A stretch of 64,000 bases of DNA from Chromatiales bacterium (GCA_003251535.1 QKFD01000100.1:1-64000), one strand, 5' to 3'; shown: positions 1 to 10,467, numbered from the stretch's first letter. A program made the numbers and translations. Notes: generated by a model from the letters alone, not told the origin.

Positions 1-1361
1 CGGTTGATGCGCTCCACCTTGCCCGGCTTACGGTCAAAGGCGGAGAAGAGTTTGCGGCCGATGATGGAGCGATCACGGGCGCTGATGAGGGAGTCGCCGG
101 CATTGATGCGGGCGAACTCGGAGATGAAGCGGTAGCTGGTGATGAGGGCGTCATGCAGGGCCCGCTGCTCCTCGGTGACCCGCTGTACCTTCCAGTTTTT
201 GCGATTATCGAGCTGTAGCAGCTCAGGCTTGCGCCAGCCCCACTCCTGCGCCAACTCGGTCAACAGCTCCCGCTGCCAGCTCGCATCGCGGCCCCGCTCT
301 TGGCTCAGCTTCTCATCCACTTTGAAGTAGAACGCCCGACGGGCGATCCCTAGCCGCTCGCTATCCTCGCGCCGGGTGAGAAACTCCTCCACCTTGCGCA
401 GCATCATCAGATAGGGGTCGAGCTTGTCGGCGCTCTTCTCGCCGACGTAGATGGCCCGCTTAAAGCGCATCGCCAACAGATCGAAGTGGGGATAGTCGGC
501 GGCGTAAGACTCCAACAGCATCAGCTTGAGCACCGATTTATAGGGGGAGTCGATCCCCTTATAGATCTGCCACAGGGCCGCACCGACAAACTCCTCCGCC
601 GGTACCCAGGAGAGGCCGCCAAAGTCGATGTGGCCGCGGGCGTGGGCGAACCGTTTGCGCTTTAGCTCCTCGGCGTAGATCTCGTAGTTGGCCTCTTGCT
701 CCGGTGGGATGAGCCACCAGAGTGGCGGGTTGCCCTCCACCAACAGGCCGGTACGGTAGAACTCCTCCAGAAGCAGGTTGTGCTGGGCGCTGCCAGAGCT
801 CTCCTCCGATAGGGCGGTGACCTCGCCTGCGCGGAAACGGTCCGGGTTGACCAGGAAGAAGTGGACCTCCAAGTCCAGCTCCAAGGCCCAGCGCTCGATG
901 GCGTCGCTCTTCTGCTGGAGCAGTTGCAACTGCGGTTCAGTCAGCTTGGGTTCGTGGCAGATCCAGATATCCAGATCGCTCTTATCGGAGTAGGCGATGG
1001 TCCCGACGCTGCCCATTAGATAGATGGCATCAATGGGGAGGATATGGCGTAGCGGGTCTTTGCGGAGGGCGAAGCTGCGGGTGATACGGGAGGCGGCCTC
1101 CAAGGCGCGCCGATCCGGCTCGTAACCGGGGATGCCGTTGGGGGTCTCTTTGGAGGCGTAGCCCGGCAGCATGGGGTGGTTGACGTGGAACAGCAGCGGC
1201 AGCAGATCGAGGAATAGCTGCTGGCGTTCAGAGAGGGCGGCACGGGTGCGGGCCAGGCGCGCGTTGTTCAGGCTGATGAAACGCGCCTTGATACCTTTGA
1301 AGTCGATGTCGGAGTCGGCCGCAACCAGTGCCGCACCGAGCAGGAGGTCGCCTTCGTCCAG
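1..1361 (-). CDS. cyaA: class I adenylate cyclase, N-terminal ~453 residues (runs off left edge)
   Basis: Makes cAMP from ATP in the cytoplasm. Reading the minus strand, the frame is open from 1376 to the window edge. The nucleotidyltransferase core GSVGTIAYSDKSDLDIW begins at about residue 117. It is followed by class I signatures such as LLLEEFYRTG and IDSPYKSVLK, and the visible part ends near KPGKVERIN, as in enterobacterial and Pseudomonas CyaA. Homology to the family N-terminus (IKARFISLNNARLARTR) starts about 25 residues after the proposed start. No ATG, GTG or TTG lies between the in-frame stop at 1377-1379 and a methionine deep inside the conserved region. CTG at 1359-1361 is preceded by AGGAGG at 1368-1373 with a 6-base gap, so I place the start there. 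E. coli cyaA uses the weak start TTG, so weak initiation fits this family. The family assignment is firm; the start is an inference. Confidence 0.92.
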   Translation of the reverse strand, partial: MDEGDLLLGAALVAADSDIDFKGIKARFISLNNARLARTRAALSERQQLFLDLLPLLFHVNHPMLPGYASKETPNGIPGYEPDRRALEAASRITRSFALRKDPLRHILPIDAIYLMGSVGTIAYSDKSDLDIWICHEPKLTEPQLQLLQQKSDAIERWALELDLEVHFFLVNPDRFRAGEVTALSEESSGSAQHNLLLEEFYRTGLLVEGNPPLWWLIPPEQEANYEIYAEELKRKRFAHARGHIDFGGLSWVPAEEFVGAALWQIYKGIDSPYKSVLKLMLLESYAADYPHFDLLAMRFKRAIYVGEKSADKLDPYLMMLRKVEEFLTRREDSERLGIARRAFYFKVDEKLSQERGRDASWQRELLTELAQEWGWRKPELLQLDNRKNWKVQRVTEEQRALHDALITSYRFISEFARINAGDSLISARDRSIIGRKLFSAFDRKPGKVERIN

Positions 1362-1629
1362 GGGCGGCCTCCTATCTTAACGACGCGGCTACTCGGCCGG
1401 CGCCGGTGGGCGCTGGTCGGGTAGGGCGATGGGGGTAATCGTCCCGGCGCACTACGCCCCTCCGATCAGCGGGTTGGCCGGCGCGCTGGGGAGCCAGGGG
1501 ATGGGGAGATCGGCGCATGGCGGACTCGTGGTGGTGGTGGGAGAACCTTAACCTGGAGTGGGTAGCTCCCGCCACAGTTGTCTCCACCCTCAGCGGGGGA
1601 CTCACGATATAACGATGGTTTCGAGCATA

Positions 1630-1650
1630 CACCGGCGCCTGACCCCGGTG
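1630..1650 (-). terminator. weak stem-loop after the MazG-like gene
   Basis: CACCGG at 1630-1635 pairs with CCGGTG at 1645-1650, directly after the stop of the minus-strand gene that ends at 1651. There is no T-run behind it, so a role in termination is only possible. The rest of the interval 1377-1629, between this gene and cyaA, shows nothing else I recognise; the cyaA promoter must lie in it. Confidence 0.3.
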
Positions 1651-2031
1651 TTAATCCTCATATTCGCCCGCCCGTCGGGCGCTGCCACGCACCTTTTCGA
1701 CGGGGTAGCGTAGTTCGTTGATGGCCACCTTATCGAAGGCCGCCTGCACCGGGTCTACGCCCAGTCGATCGGCAAGGCGTACCAGGTAGATAAGGATATC
1801 GGCTATCTCTAGCCGGACCTCCTCCAACTTATCGGTCGGGAGCGCCTGCGCCTGTTCCGGGGTGAGCCACTGGAAGTGCTCCACCAGCTCCCCCGTCTCG
1901 CCGACCAGGGCCATGACCAGATTCTTTGGATTGTGGAACTGCTCCCAATCCCGTACCTGGGCAAAGGCTGCCAAACGTCCCCGCAGCTGATCCAAACTGT
2001 CCGTCACTCGTATTACCTCTTCGGTCGGCAC
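1651..2031 (-). CDS. MazG-like nucleotide pyrophosphohydrolase
   Basis: 126-residue all-alpha NTP pyrophosphohydrolase of the MazG/dCTPase-like (RS21-C6) type. This family cleaves (d)NTPs to monophosphate and pyrophosphate, often to clean the nucleotide pool. The metal-binding pattern is visible: FHNPKNLVMALVGETGELVE gives the first helix with its ExxE, and EVRLEIADILIYLVRLAD gives the second with ExxxD. The length suits a stand-alone single-domain member. It lies 45 bases downstream of argH on the same strand, so co-transcription is possible. The exact substrate cannot be told from sequence. The start ATG at 2031 sits just before the conserved region and no better one is seen. Confidence 0.85.
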   Translation of the reverse strand: MPTEEVIRVTDSLDQLRGRLAAFAQVRDWEQFHNPKNLVMALVGETGELVEHFQWLTPEQAQALPTDKLEEVRLEIADILIYLVRLADRLGVDPVQAAFDKVAINELRYPVEKVRGSARRAGEYED

Positions 2032-2076
2032 CCGCCTGGGCGGGCGGGTAGGGGTTCCGGTCGGGGAGGTTTCGGT

Positions 2077-3468
<1,392 letters not shown>

Positions 3469-3542
3469 GGGGGGCGGGTGGTAAGTTTGAACGGCCCCGC
3501 AGTATAGCATCTACAACCACGCCTCCTTGGAGAGGCCGAGTT

Positions 3543-4598
3543 ATGATGCCGGCTGTGAAAGCCGCCCGCACCCCATCCGATACCACCTTCTTCGTCCCCG
3601 ATCTCTGCGGGCGATCGGCAGTGCTCACCTTGGTGGTACTGCTTGAGCTGTTTGCCGTTATTTTGGCCCTGGCGGGGACTGGGCTGAGCGAGGCGTTTTG
3701 GGTGCGCTTTGCCGTGGTGTCGCTCTTCATGCAGTGGTCGGGGTTGGTCGGGGCTGGGCTGCTCTGTCTCGGGCGCGGGCAGCTGTTGCGACTGGGAGAC
3801 ATTACCGGTGGTTTGATCGCCTGGGGGATGTTGGTCGCGGTGGTGGCGTTCACCAGTGCCGTCACCGTGCAGTTGGCTCCACTGGTACTGCTTGACCCCC
3901 CGGCAGTGGACTTCATTCCCCGCAACACCACCATCGGGGCCATTGTGGCGGCCTTACTGCTGCGCTACTTCTATGTAGTTCGGCAGTGGCAGCGCCGAGT
4001 GAAGGCGGAGGCGGAGGCGCGTTTGCAGGCGCTCTCTGCCCGTATCCGGCCTCACTTCCTCTTCAATAGTATGAACACCATCGCTGCCCTCACCCGCAGC
4101 AATCCAGAGTTGGCGGAGCGGGTGGTGGAGGACTTGGCCGATCTCTTCCGGGCCAGCCTGGCGGCCGACCGCTCCCTCATCCCCCTCGCCGAAGAGCTTG
4201 CCCTCACCGAGCGCTACCTGGAGATCGAGCAGCTGCGCCTGGGGCCGCGGTTGCGGGTGGTGTGGCAGCTGGAGGAGGGGGTAGGGCAGGTGCAGCTCCC
4301 TCCCCTGACCCTCCAACCGCTGGTGGAGAATGCGGTCTACCACGGCATTGAGCCGCAGACCGATGGCGGGGAGGTGGTGGTAGCGGTGCGTAGTACCCGG
4401 GGTGGGGTGCGGCTGGTGGTAGATAACCCGCTGCCGCCGCCGGCAGTGCCGCGCCGTAGCGGTCACCGCATGGCCCTCGCCAATGTCCGGGATCGCCTGG
4501 AGGCGGCCTTTCCCGAGGTGGGCGAACTGCTGGTGCGGCAGACCTCTGATCGCTTTCATGTGGAGCTGTTTATCCCGACACAGGAGGGGGTGCAATGA
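3543..4598 (+). CDS. algZ: AlgZ/FimS-type (LytS family) membrane sensor histidine kinase
   Basis: 351 residues. Four hydrophobic segments (about residues 26-145) anchor the protein in the inner membrane. The rest is a LytS/YehU-type His_kinase domain: the H-box ARIRPHFLFNSMN has its phosphorylatable histidine at residue 171, followed by the N-box LQPLVENAVYHGIE and a glycine-containing HATPase end. This family lacks the usual HisKA dimerisation module. The start ATG 3543 has GGAGAGG seven bases upstream (3529-3535); an upstream extension to 3459 would cross the argH promoter region. The stop overlaps the next start (ATGA), so kinase and regulator are translationally coupled. In Pseudomonas AlgZ/AlgR controls exopolysaccharide and type IV pili; the target here is unknown. 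Confidence 0.9.
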   Translation: MMPAVKAARTPSDTTFFVPDLCGRSAVLTLVVLLELFAVILALAGTGLSEAFWVRFAVVSLFMQWSGLVGAGLLCLGRGQLLRLGDITGGLIAWGMLVAVVAFTSAVTVQLAPLVLLDPPAVDFIPRNTTIGAIVAALLLRYFYVVRQWQRRVKAEAEARLQALSARIRPHFLFNSMNTIAALTRSNPELAERVVEDLADLFRASLAADRSLIPLAEELALTERYLEIEQLRLGPRLRVVWQLEEGVGQVQLPPLTLQPLVENAVYHGIEPQTDGGEVVVAVRSTRGGVRLVVDNPLPPPAVPRRSGHRMALANVRDRLEAAFPEVGELLVRQTSDRFHVELFIPTQEGVQ

Positions 4599-5320
4599 GG
4601 CTGATGATTGTCGATGACGAACCGCTCGCTCGGGATCGGCTACGGCGGCTGGTCAGCGAACTTGCCGATATGGAGGTGGTGGGGGAGGCGGCCAGTGGTC
4701 CGGAGGCATTGGCCCTGTGTACCGAGGTGCAGCCCGATCTCCTGCTGCTGGATATACGGATGCCGGGGATGGATGGCATGGCGGTTGCCAAGCAGCTGAC
4801 CCTGCTGCCAGAGCCGGTGCCGGCCGTCATCTTTACCACCGCCTATGGCGACCACGCAGTGGAGGCCTTTGAGGCAGAGGCGGTGGACTATCTGGTCAAA
4901 CCGATCCGGCGCGAGCGGTTGGAGCAGGCCATCGCACGGGCGGCCCGGCGTCGCCCCGCCGTGGCGGAGCCCTCCCATCGTCGCACCCACCTGACCTATA
5001 GCCAGCACGGGCGGGTGCAGATCATCCCGGTGGAGGAGGTGTTGTGGTTACACGCCGAGGATAAATATGTAGTGGCGCGCCATCCCGGAGGGGAGGCGCT
5101 GCTGGAGGATTCGTTGAAAAGCCTGGAGGAGGCCTTCCCCGAACGCTTTCTGCGTATCCACCGCAACGCCCTGGTAGCGCGTGAGGCGCTACAGGGGATG
5201 GTGCGTAGCGCCGCCGGTAGCTATCGGGCCGAGCTGGCCGATGGTAGCCGCGATCTGGAGATCAGCCGGCGCCACGTGGCCGATGTGCGTCGCTTCTTGA
5301 AGGAGCGGGCGGGAGGGTAA
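4595..5320 (+). CDS. algR: AlgR-like LytTR response regulator
   Basis: 241 residues. The N-terminal receiver domain has the acidic pair D7-D8, phospho-acceptor D53 in LLLDIRMPG, the conserved threonine in IFTTAYG, and lysine in YLVKPI. The C-terminal half (about 130-237) is a LytTR DNA-binding domain, seen from VEEVLWLHAEDKYV, RIHRNALV and the closing ISRRHVADVRRFL. LytTR regulators bind as dimers to direct repeats. The gene starts on the ATGA overlap with the kinase gene, which makes the kinase its obvious partner. It is followed at once by a bidirectional terminator. Confidence 0.92.
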   Translation: MRLMIVDDEPLARDRLRRLVSELADMEVVGEAASGPEALALCTEVQPDLLLLDIRMPGMDGMAVAKQLTLLPEPVPAVIFTTAYGDHAVEAFEAEAVDYLVKPIRRERLEQAIARAARRRPAVAEPSHRRTHLTYSQHGRVQIIPVEEVLWLHAEDKYVVARHPGGEALLEDSLKSLEEAFPERFLRIHRNALVAREALQGMVRSAAGSYRAELADGSRDLEISRRHVADVRRFLKERAGG

Positions 5321-5344
5321 AGGGGGGCTGTAGATGGCCCCCCT
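5321..5344. terminator. bidirectional terminator between algR and the thioredoxin-like gene
   Basis: Perfect 8-bp stem AGGGGGGC / GCCCCCCT (5321-5328 and 5337-5344) with an 8-base loop, sitting in the 38-base gap between two convergent genes. T-runs are poor, so it is recognised by stem strength and position. Confidence 0.6.
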
Positions 5345-5358
5345 ACATACCTGTGAAT

Positions 5359-5859
5359 TCAGCGGGTTGAGTCTGCCCGCAAGGCCTGGGCACGTACCTG
5401 GTTGAGGGCCGTGGTGATCGCCTCATCGAGGTAGCCACCGTAGAACTCGGGGGTGGTGACGCCAACCATTTTATTGGCTACCTGTCGCCCCTCGGCGTCC
5501 AGGAACACGATGGTCGGGGTGAACTTCACGTCAAACCGCTCAGCCAGCTCACGGCCGGTGATGGGCTGGCCATTGAAGTCGGTGACCAGGCTCTGGTTCA
5601 TGTGCAGCCGACGGATGAGGATCTGGTTCTCATAGTGACCGCTGTAGATCATCGGTCGCAGGAACTCCCGCTCCAGCAGCTCGCAGTAGGGGCAGTCGTC
5701 ACTGCCAAACATCACCAGGATCGGCAGGTTGCGGTTCCGCGCCTCTGTCGCCTCCAGCCGCAGATCTGCCGGTTCCGGCACCACCACCGATTGGGCATCG
5801 GCCAGGGCCGGGCCGGCGGCGGTGATAAAGAGGGCAAAGAGAAGGGCGGACAACTTCAT
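5359..5859 (-). CDS. periplasmic thioredoxin-fold protein (SoxW-like)
   Basis: 166 residues. It opens with a classical signal peptide (MKLSALLFALFITAAGPALA, cleavage near residue 20), so it is exported. The mature part is a thioredoxin fold with the redox motif CPYC in FGSDDCPYCELLEREF and the cis-proline region FTPTIVFLDAEGR. This matches small periplasmic thioredoxins such as SoxW, which keep partner proteins reduced. No sox genes are visible nearby, so the SoxW link rests on similarity of type only. The gene stands alone, convergent with algR. Confidence 0.8.
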   Translation of the reverse strand: MKLSALLFALFITAAGPALADAQSVVVPEPADLRLEATEARNRNLPILVMFGSDDCPYCELLEREFLRPMIYSGHYENQILIRRLHMNQSLVTDFNGQPITGRELAERFDVKFTPTIVFLDAEGRQVANKMVGVTTPEFYGGYLDEAITTALNQVRAQALRADSTR

Positions 5860-5985
5860 GGGGCCGGCTCCATCAGCAAATCAAGATGAACTGGAGCATA
5901 AAGTGGCGCGCCCACAGGCCGCAATTCGGGTATTCCCGGGTCCTTCGGCGCTCTGTTGAGCCAACCGGCGACCTATACTCGGCCG

Positions 5986-7014
5986 ATGGATCACGACCAC
6001 AGCTACAAGTTGCTCTTCTCCCACGCCGAGATGGTGGCCGATCTCCTCCGGGGATTTATCCATGAGCCCTGGGTGGCAGAGTTAGACCTCTCTAGCTTGG
6101 AAAAAGTGAATGGTCACTATGTCAGTGACGATTTGCGGGAGCGGGAGGATGACATCATCTGGCGGGTACGCTGGGGGCCGCAGTGGCTCTATCTCTATCT
6201 GCTGTTGGAGTTTCAATCCAGCGTTGATCGCTTTATGGCGGTGCGGGTAGGGGCCTATCAGTTTCTGCTATATCAAGACCTTATCCGTAGTGGCCAGTTA
6301 AGCGCAGAGGGGTTACTGCCGCCGGTGTTGGCTGTGGTCCTCTATAACGGTCGTAGCCCTTGGCGTGCACCGCAGGAGGTGGAGGCGCTGATCGTCCCAG
6401 CCCCCCAGGGGCTAGATGCCTACCGGCCGCGGTTGCGCTATCTGCTAATAGATGAGGGGCGCTACAGTGAGAGCGAATTGGCGCCACTACGGAATGTGGT
6501 GGCGGCACTCTTTCGGCTGGAGGGGAGCCGGGAACCGGAGGATGTTCAGCGGGTCCTGGGTTCACTGATCGAGTGGCTTCAGGCGCCGGAGCAGCAGGGG
6601 TTGCGGCGGGCCTTTGCCACCTGGTTGCGGCGGGTCTTCTTACCGGGGCGGCTACCCGGGGTGGCCCTGGAAGGGGTAACCGAACTACACGAGGTGCGTG
6701 CAATGTTGGCAGAGCGGGTGTTGGAGTGGACCGAGCAGTGGCGACGGCAGGGGCTTGAGCAGGGACTTGAGCAGGGGCTTGAGCAGGGGCTTGAGCAGGG
6801 ACTTGAACAAGGGCTCGAAAGGGGCCTTGCGCAAGGACGCGAACAGGGGCGGCAGGCCGGCGAAGCGGCAATGCTGCTGCGCCTGTTGGAGCAGAAGTTT
6901 GGCGTGCTCTCTCCTACTTGGCGGGAGCGGATAGCGGCGGCTGACAGCAATACCTTGTTGCACTGGTCGGCGCGGGTCCTCACAGCAGAGCATATCGAGG
7001 CGGTATTTGAGTGA
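5986..7014 (+). CDS. Rpn-family PD-(D/E)XK nuclease / putative transposase (PF04754-like)
   Basis: 342 residues. The N-terminus HDHSYKLLFSHAEMVADLLRGF is the typical opening of the Rpn/transposase_31 family. The nuclease core is visible as DDIIWRVRW...LLLEFQSS, with D, E and Q at the expected places of the PD-(D/E)XK fold. E. coli Rpn proteins are DNA endonucleases that promote RecA-independent recombination. Residues about 256-283 are a tandem GLEQ repeat, common in this family. The start ATG 5986 is chosen because the family begins with this methionine; a TTG ten codons upstream is less likely. A -10-like TATACT (5974-5979) sits very close to the ATG. Such genes usually stand alone, as here. 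Confidence 0.85.
   Translation: MDHDHSYKLLFSHAEMVADLLRGFIHEPWVAELDLSSLEKVNGHYVSDDLREREDDIIWRVRWGPQWLYLYLLLEFQSSVDRFMAVRVGAYQFLLYQDLIRSGQLSAEGLLPPVLAVVLYNGRSPWRAPQEVEALIVPAPQGLDAYRPRLRYLLIDEGRYSESELAPLRNVVAALFRLEGSREPEDVQRVLGSLIEWLQAPEQQGLRRAFATWLRRVFLPGRLPGVALEGVTELHEVRAMLAERVLEWTEQWRRQGLEQGLEQGLEQGLEQGLEQGLERGLAQGREQGRQAGEAAMLLRLLEQKFGVLSPTWRERIAAADSNTLLHWSARVLTAEHIEAVFE
6751..6822 (+). repeat. 12-bp tandem repeat, about six units, inside the Rpn-like gene
   Basis: Units of GGGCTTGAGCAG, some varying at one or two bases, follow one another head to tail and encode GLEQ. The period is a multiple of three, so gain or loss of units keeps the frame. Confidence 0.9.
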
Positions 7015-7188
7015 ACCCCTTGGCTTGGCGGGTCGTGGGTGTCGATTAGGCTACCACTGTGCGGTGGTTGGAATGGTGGGGCTCACGGTTCGGTTGAGGT
7101 CTCGGCGGTCCTCCCATAGGGATTGTCGGTGTATGATCCCCGGTCCGCTCAGTGTTCTCCTGCAACCGCATCAACTTTAAGGCCCACC

Positions 7189-8127
7189 ATGCCTATCGAT
7201 CGAATCCGCATTGCCACCCGCAAGAGCCAACTCGCCCTCTGGCAGGCCGAATATGTCGCCGACCGCCTCCGCGCCGCCCACCCCGGGCTCACGGTGGAGC
7301 TGGTTACCATGACCTCCAAGGGGGATCGCATCCTGGATGCGCCGCTGGCCAAGGTGGGGGGGAAGGGGCTATTCGTGAAGGAGCTGGAGGCCGCTCTGCT
7401 GGAGGGGGAGGCCGATATCGCCGTCCACTCCATGAAGGATGTGCCAGTGGACTCTGAGCTGCCCGAGGGGCTGCACCTGCCGATCATCTGTGAACGGGAG
7501 GATCCGCGTGACGCCTTCGTCAGTAACCAGTTTGCCTCACTGGATCTCCTCCCCGCCGGCGCAGTGGTCGGCACCTCCAGCCTGCGCCGTCAGTGCCAGC
7601 TGCTGGAGTTGCGGCCCGACCTGAAGATTGAATTCCTGCGCGGTAACGTCAACTCCCGTCTCCAGAAGTTGGATGATGGCCAGTATGACGCCATTATCTT
7701 GGCCGCTGCCGGTCTCAAACGGCTGAATTTTGACCATCGTATTCGCACCGCTTTAGGGCCCGAGGTGATGTTGCCGGCCGTGGGGCAGGGGGCGGTGGGG
7801 ATTGAGTGCCGCATCGAAGACCCCGAGGTCAATGCCCTCATCCAACCCCTCGATCACGCCTCAACCCAGCTGCGAGTACGGGCCGAGCGGGCGATGAACG
7901 CTACCCTCCAGGGGGGGTGCCAGGTCCCCATCGCCGGTTATGCCGAGCTGGAGCATGGTGTCATCGTCTTGCGCGGCCTGGTGGGGCAGCCCGATGGTAA
8001 GGCGGTGGTGCGCGGGGTGATAAGTGGCCGCCCGGCAGAGGGAGAGGAGCTGGGGCAGGTGCTGGGCGAGGATCTGCTCGCTCGGGGGGCCCGTGAGATC
8101 CTTGCGCAGGTGTATGGCGACGCCTGA
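7189..8127 (+). CDS. hemC: hydroxymethylbilane synthase (porphobilinogen deaminase)
   Basis: Joins four porphobilinogen units to hydroxymethylbilane in haem synthesis; cytoplasmic. 312 residues. It opens with [18 protein letters not shown], has [24 protein letters not shown] and VHSMKDVP, and carries the cofactor-binding cysteine in [12 protein letters not shown], to which the dipyrromethane is attached. The start ATG 7189 matches the family N-terminus; an extension to 7123 would add residues that family members lack. A -10-like TATGAT lies near 7133 without a convincing -35. The next gene, hemD, overlaps its end by 14 bases. Confidence 0.98.
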   Translation: MPIDRIRIATRKSQLALWQAEYVADRLRAAHPGLTVELVTMTSKGDRILDAPLAKVGGKGLFVKELEAALLEGEADIAVHSMKDVPVDSELPEGLHLPIICEREDPRDAFVSNQFASLDLLPAGAVVGTSSLRRQCQLLELRPDLKIEFLRGNVNSRLQKLDDGQYDAIILAAAGLKRLNFDHRIRTALGPEVMLPAVGQGAVGIECRIEDPEVNALIQPLDHASTQLRVRAERAMNATLQGGCQVPIAGYAELEHGVIVLRGLVGQPDGKAVVRGVISGRPAEGEELGQVLGEDLLARGAREILAQVYGDA

Positions 8128-8938
8128 TCTCCCCCTTGCTGGACTGGGTGTGCTGGTGACCCGGCCCGTCGCCCAGGCCGCTGGGCTTGCGGCGCTGATC
8201 CAGGCGGCGGGGGGGGAGCCGATCCTCTTCCCAGTGCTAGAGATCGCGCCGCCGAGCGATCTCGCCCCGCTCTACGCCCTGATTGATCGCCTGGATGGCT
8301 TTGATATCGCCATCTTTATCAGTCCCAATGCGGTGAGCCGCAGCCTCAACCTGATCCACGCCCGGCGGGGTGGGTTGCCCGCTGGATTGCGACTGGCCAC
8401 CGTTGGCCGCGGGAGTGCGCGGGAGCTGCAGCGGATGGTCGGGCGCCCTCCCGACCTCTGCCCGCAGGAGCGGTTCGAGAGCGAGGCGCTGCTGCAACTG
8501 CCGGAGTTTCAGGCCATCGCTGGGCTGCGGGTGGTGATCTTCCGCGGCGAGGGGGGGCGGGAGCTGCTGGCCGACACCCTGCGCGAGAGGGGGGCGGTGG
8601 TGGAGTATGCCGAGGTCTACCGCCGAGCTGTTCCCAATCTGGATGTTGGTCTCCTGCTACGGCGCTGGTCCCGGGGGGATGTGGGGGTGGTGACCATCAC
8701 CTCCAGCGAGGGGCTGCGCAACCTATTTGATCGAGTGGGGCAACTGGGGCAGGCGTGGCTGCGCTCCACCCCGCTCATTGTGATTAATCCGCGTCAGGCG
8801 GAGTTGGCCCGTGAGTTGGGGATACGCGAGATCGGTATCGCCTCCCAGGCCAGTGACGAGGCGATCCTCGCCGCCATTTGCGCTTGGCGCATCACCCACT
8901 CCCCCGCTCCGCCAGGGCGATCTCTGGAGGGTGGTTGA
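8114..8938 (+). CDS. hemD: uroporphyrinogen-III synthase
   Basis: Closes hydroxymethylbilane to uroporphyrinogen III with inversion of ring D. 274 residues, the usual length. HemD is poorly conserved, but [19 protein letters not shown] at the start, [25 protein letters not shown] and [13 protein letters not shown] are the family's landmarks. The ATG at 8114 lies inside the end of hemC (14-base overlap), which couples the two enzymes of consecutive steps. Confidence 0.95.
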   Translation: MATPDLPLAGLGVLVTRPVAQAAGLAALIQAAGGEPILFPVLEIAPPSDLAPLYALIDRLDGFDIAIFISPNAVSRSLNLIHARRGGLPAGLRLATVGRGSARELQRMVGRPPDLCPQERFESEALLQLPEFQAIAGLRVVIFRGEGGRELLADTLRERGAVVEYAEVYRRAVPNLDVGLLLRRWSRGDVGVVTITSSEGLRNLFDRVGQLGQAWLRSTPLIVINPRQAELARELGIREIGIASQASDEAILAAICAWRITHSPAPPGRSLEGG

Positions 8939-9030
8939 GTGGGGCTGGCGATCTCGGTAAGCCGATCGAGACGCCACGCCAATAAGCGATATTTTTTGCC
9001 CTTTGCGGCCAACTCTTGGGACTTTCGATA

Positions 9031-10467
9031 ATGAACGAGCACGACAGAGAGGACGAGCAGCGAGTCGAGCCGATAGCTCCGGTGCCAGATGCGGTATTCG
9101 CTGAGGAGCCAGGGCTGGTGGATGAGCTACCAAAGGATAGGGAGCCGGTGGCCCCCCCACGGCGGCGGGGTGGGGGCTTTGCGCTGCTGCTGTCGTTCTT
9201 GGCCCTGGCCACTGCCGGTGCCACGGCCTATGGCGGCTGGTGGTTGTGGCAACAGTTTGGGCAGCTGCGCCAGCTGGCGCTTGAGAGAAGCAGTGTCGCC
9301 GCTGCACCGGCGGCCGCCCCCGATCCGCGCCTAGAGCAACTGCTGCGCTCCCAGGAGCAGATCAACGGCCGCCTGGGGATGTTTGGCCGGCAGTTGGATA
9401 GTTTAGGGGAGGCCCAACGGGTCCAGGGGGAGCAGCTGCGCCAGCTGCCGGCGGAGCGTCCTCAACAACCGGTGACGGAAGGGCCTGATGTGCTGGTGGC
9501 GGAGGTGGAGTTCCTGCTGCGTATCGCTGAGCACCAGGCGGCCATCGGCCACGATGCCGACGGCGCCATGGCGGCCCTCAAGGCCGCCGATAACCGTCTG
9601 GCCGAGAGTGGTGATCCAGCCCTGGCCGAGGTGCGCCGCGCCTTGGCGGAGGAGATGCAGGTGTTGAGTCGGGCCGCGGCTGTTGACCCTGCCATCGCCG
9701 GCAACACCCTGACGCGGGTGGCGGGGGCCATCCGGGCGCTGCCCATCGATGATGGGATGCCAGAGCGCTATGTGGTCACCGAGAGTGGTGAACGGATTGC
9801 CCCTAAGCCGTGGGAGGATTGGCGGGGTTTCGTGGACGTGGCCTGGTCCGATCTAAAGAGTCTGGTCACCATCCGCCGGGGCGGCGAGGCCAAGCTGCCG
9901 CTGGCGGCCCCGGATCAGGCCTTCTTCCTGCGCCAAAACCTGTTGCTGAAGATCGATCTGGCGCGCTTGGCGCTGCTGCAAGGGGAGGTGACCCCCTACC
10001 GCGACAGCCTGCTGGAGGCCAAGGCGTGGCTGGATCGTTACTTTGACACCACCCTGCCGCAGGTGGCCGCCGTGGTCGCCGATATCGATGCGCTGGTCGA
10101 ACAGCCCGTGACCAATCAGCTACCGCCTCTGGGCACCGCACGGGCCACCCTGGCGCGGGTAGAGCGGCAGCGGCCTGTCGCTGCCCCAGTGGCGGCGGCG
10201 CCTACCCCCGTGGCTAGTACACCGGAGCCGGCGGCCGCCAGCGAGCCAGAGGTGGAGCCGGCAGCGGCCACCGCAGAGAGTGAGCCCGCCCCGGCCAGCC
10301 ATGATGAGGCAGAGGCGGCTCCCACGGCCCCTGAAGCAGAGACGGTGCCGGCCACCACCCCGGTAGAGGAAGAGGATGCCCCCGCCTCGCCCGAGGCCGG
10401 CGCTGAGGCGGCCCCTGCCGCGGTCGAAGAGCCCGCCGCCGCTGGCGGCGAGGAGCCGCAGCTGTGA
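9031..10467 (+). CDS. hemX: HemX-like membrane protein of the hemCDXY operon
   Basis: 478 residues. A short charged cytoplasmic start and a PPRRRGGG stretch lead into one transmembrane helix (about residues 51-75). A large periplasmic or coiled domain follows (RSQEQINGRLGMFGRQLDSL), then the conserved HemX core (VLVAEVEFLLRIAEHQ, PWEDWRGFVDVAWSDLKSLVTIRR, FFLRQNLLLKIDLARLALL). The last ~110 residues are an Ala/Pro/Glu-rich low-complexity tail. The biochemical role is unsettled; some members were labelled uroporphyrinogen methyltransferase but lack that fold. The start ATG 9031 is the first in the family context. The gene is 92 bases after hemD, and its stop overlaps hemY by one base (TGATG). 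Confidence 0.88.
   Translation: MNEHDREDEQRVEPIAPVPDAVFAEEPGLVDELPKDREPVAPPRRRGGGFALLLSFLALATAGATAYGGWWLWQQFGQLRQLALERSSVAAAPAAAPDPRLEQLLRSQEQINGRLGMFGRQLDSLGEAQRVQGEQLRQLPAERPQQPVTEGPDVLVAEVEFLLRIAEHQAAIGHDADGAMAALKAADNRLAESGDPALAEVRRALAEEMQVLSRAAAVDPAIAGNTLTRVAGAIRALPIDDGMPERYVVTESGERIAPKPWEDWRGFVDVAWSDLKSLVTIRRGGEAKLPLAAPDQAFFLRQNLLLKIDLARLALLQGEVTPYRDSLLEAKAWLDRYFDTTLPQVAAVVADIDALVEQPVTNQLPPLGTARATLARVERQRPVAAPVAAAPTPVASTPEPAAASEPEVEPAAATAESEPAPASHDEAEAAPTAPEAETVPATTPVEEEDAPASPEAGAEAAPAAVEEPAAAGGEEPQL

Noticed and set aside
1179-1196. parS-like sequence TGGTTGACGTGGAACA inside cyaA
   Set aside because: Two mismatches to the parS consensus, including a core base, and it simply encodes the conserved FHVN of CyaA.
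1372-1632. 86-codon frame in the gap before cyaA
   Set aside because: Arg/Pro/His-rich, no ribosome-binding site, no family; the region more likely holds the cyaA promoter.
6751-6822. CRISPR-like short repeats
   Set aside because: Repeats are contiguous 12-mers without spacers and lie in frame inside a coding gene.
8985-9002. Shared TATTTTTTGCC before hemX and near 17426-17434 before the zinc-ribbon gene
   Set aside because: Short AT-rich match, without a common regulatory context; likely chance.
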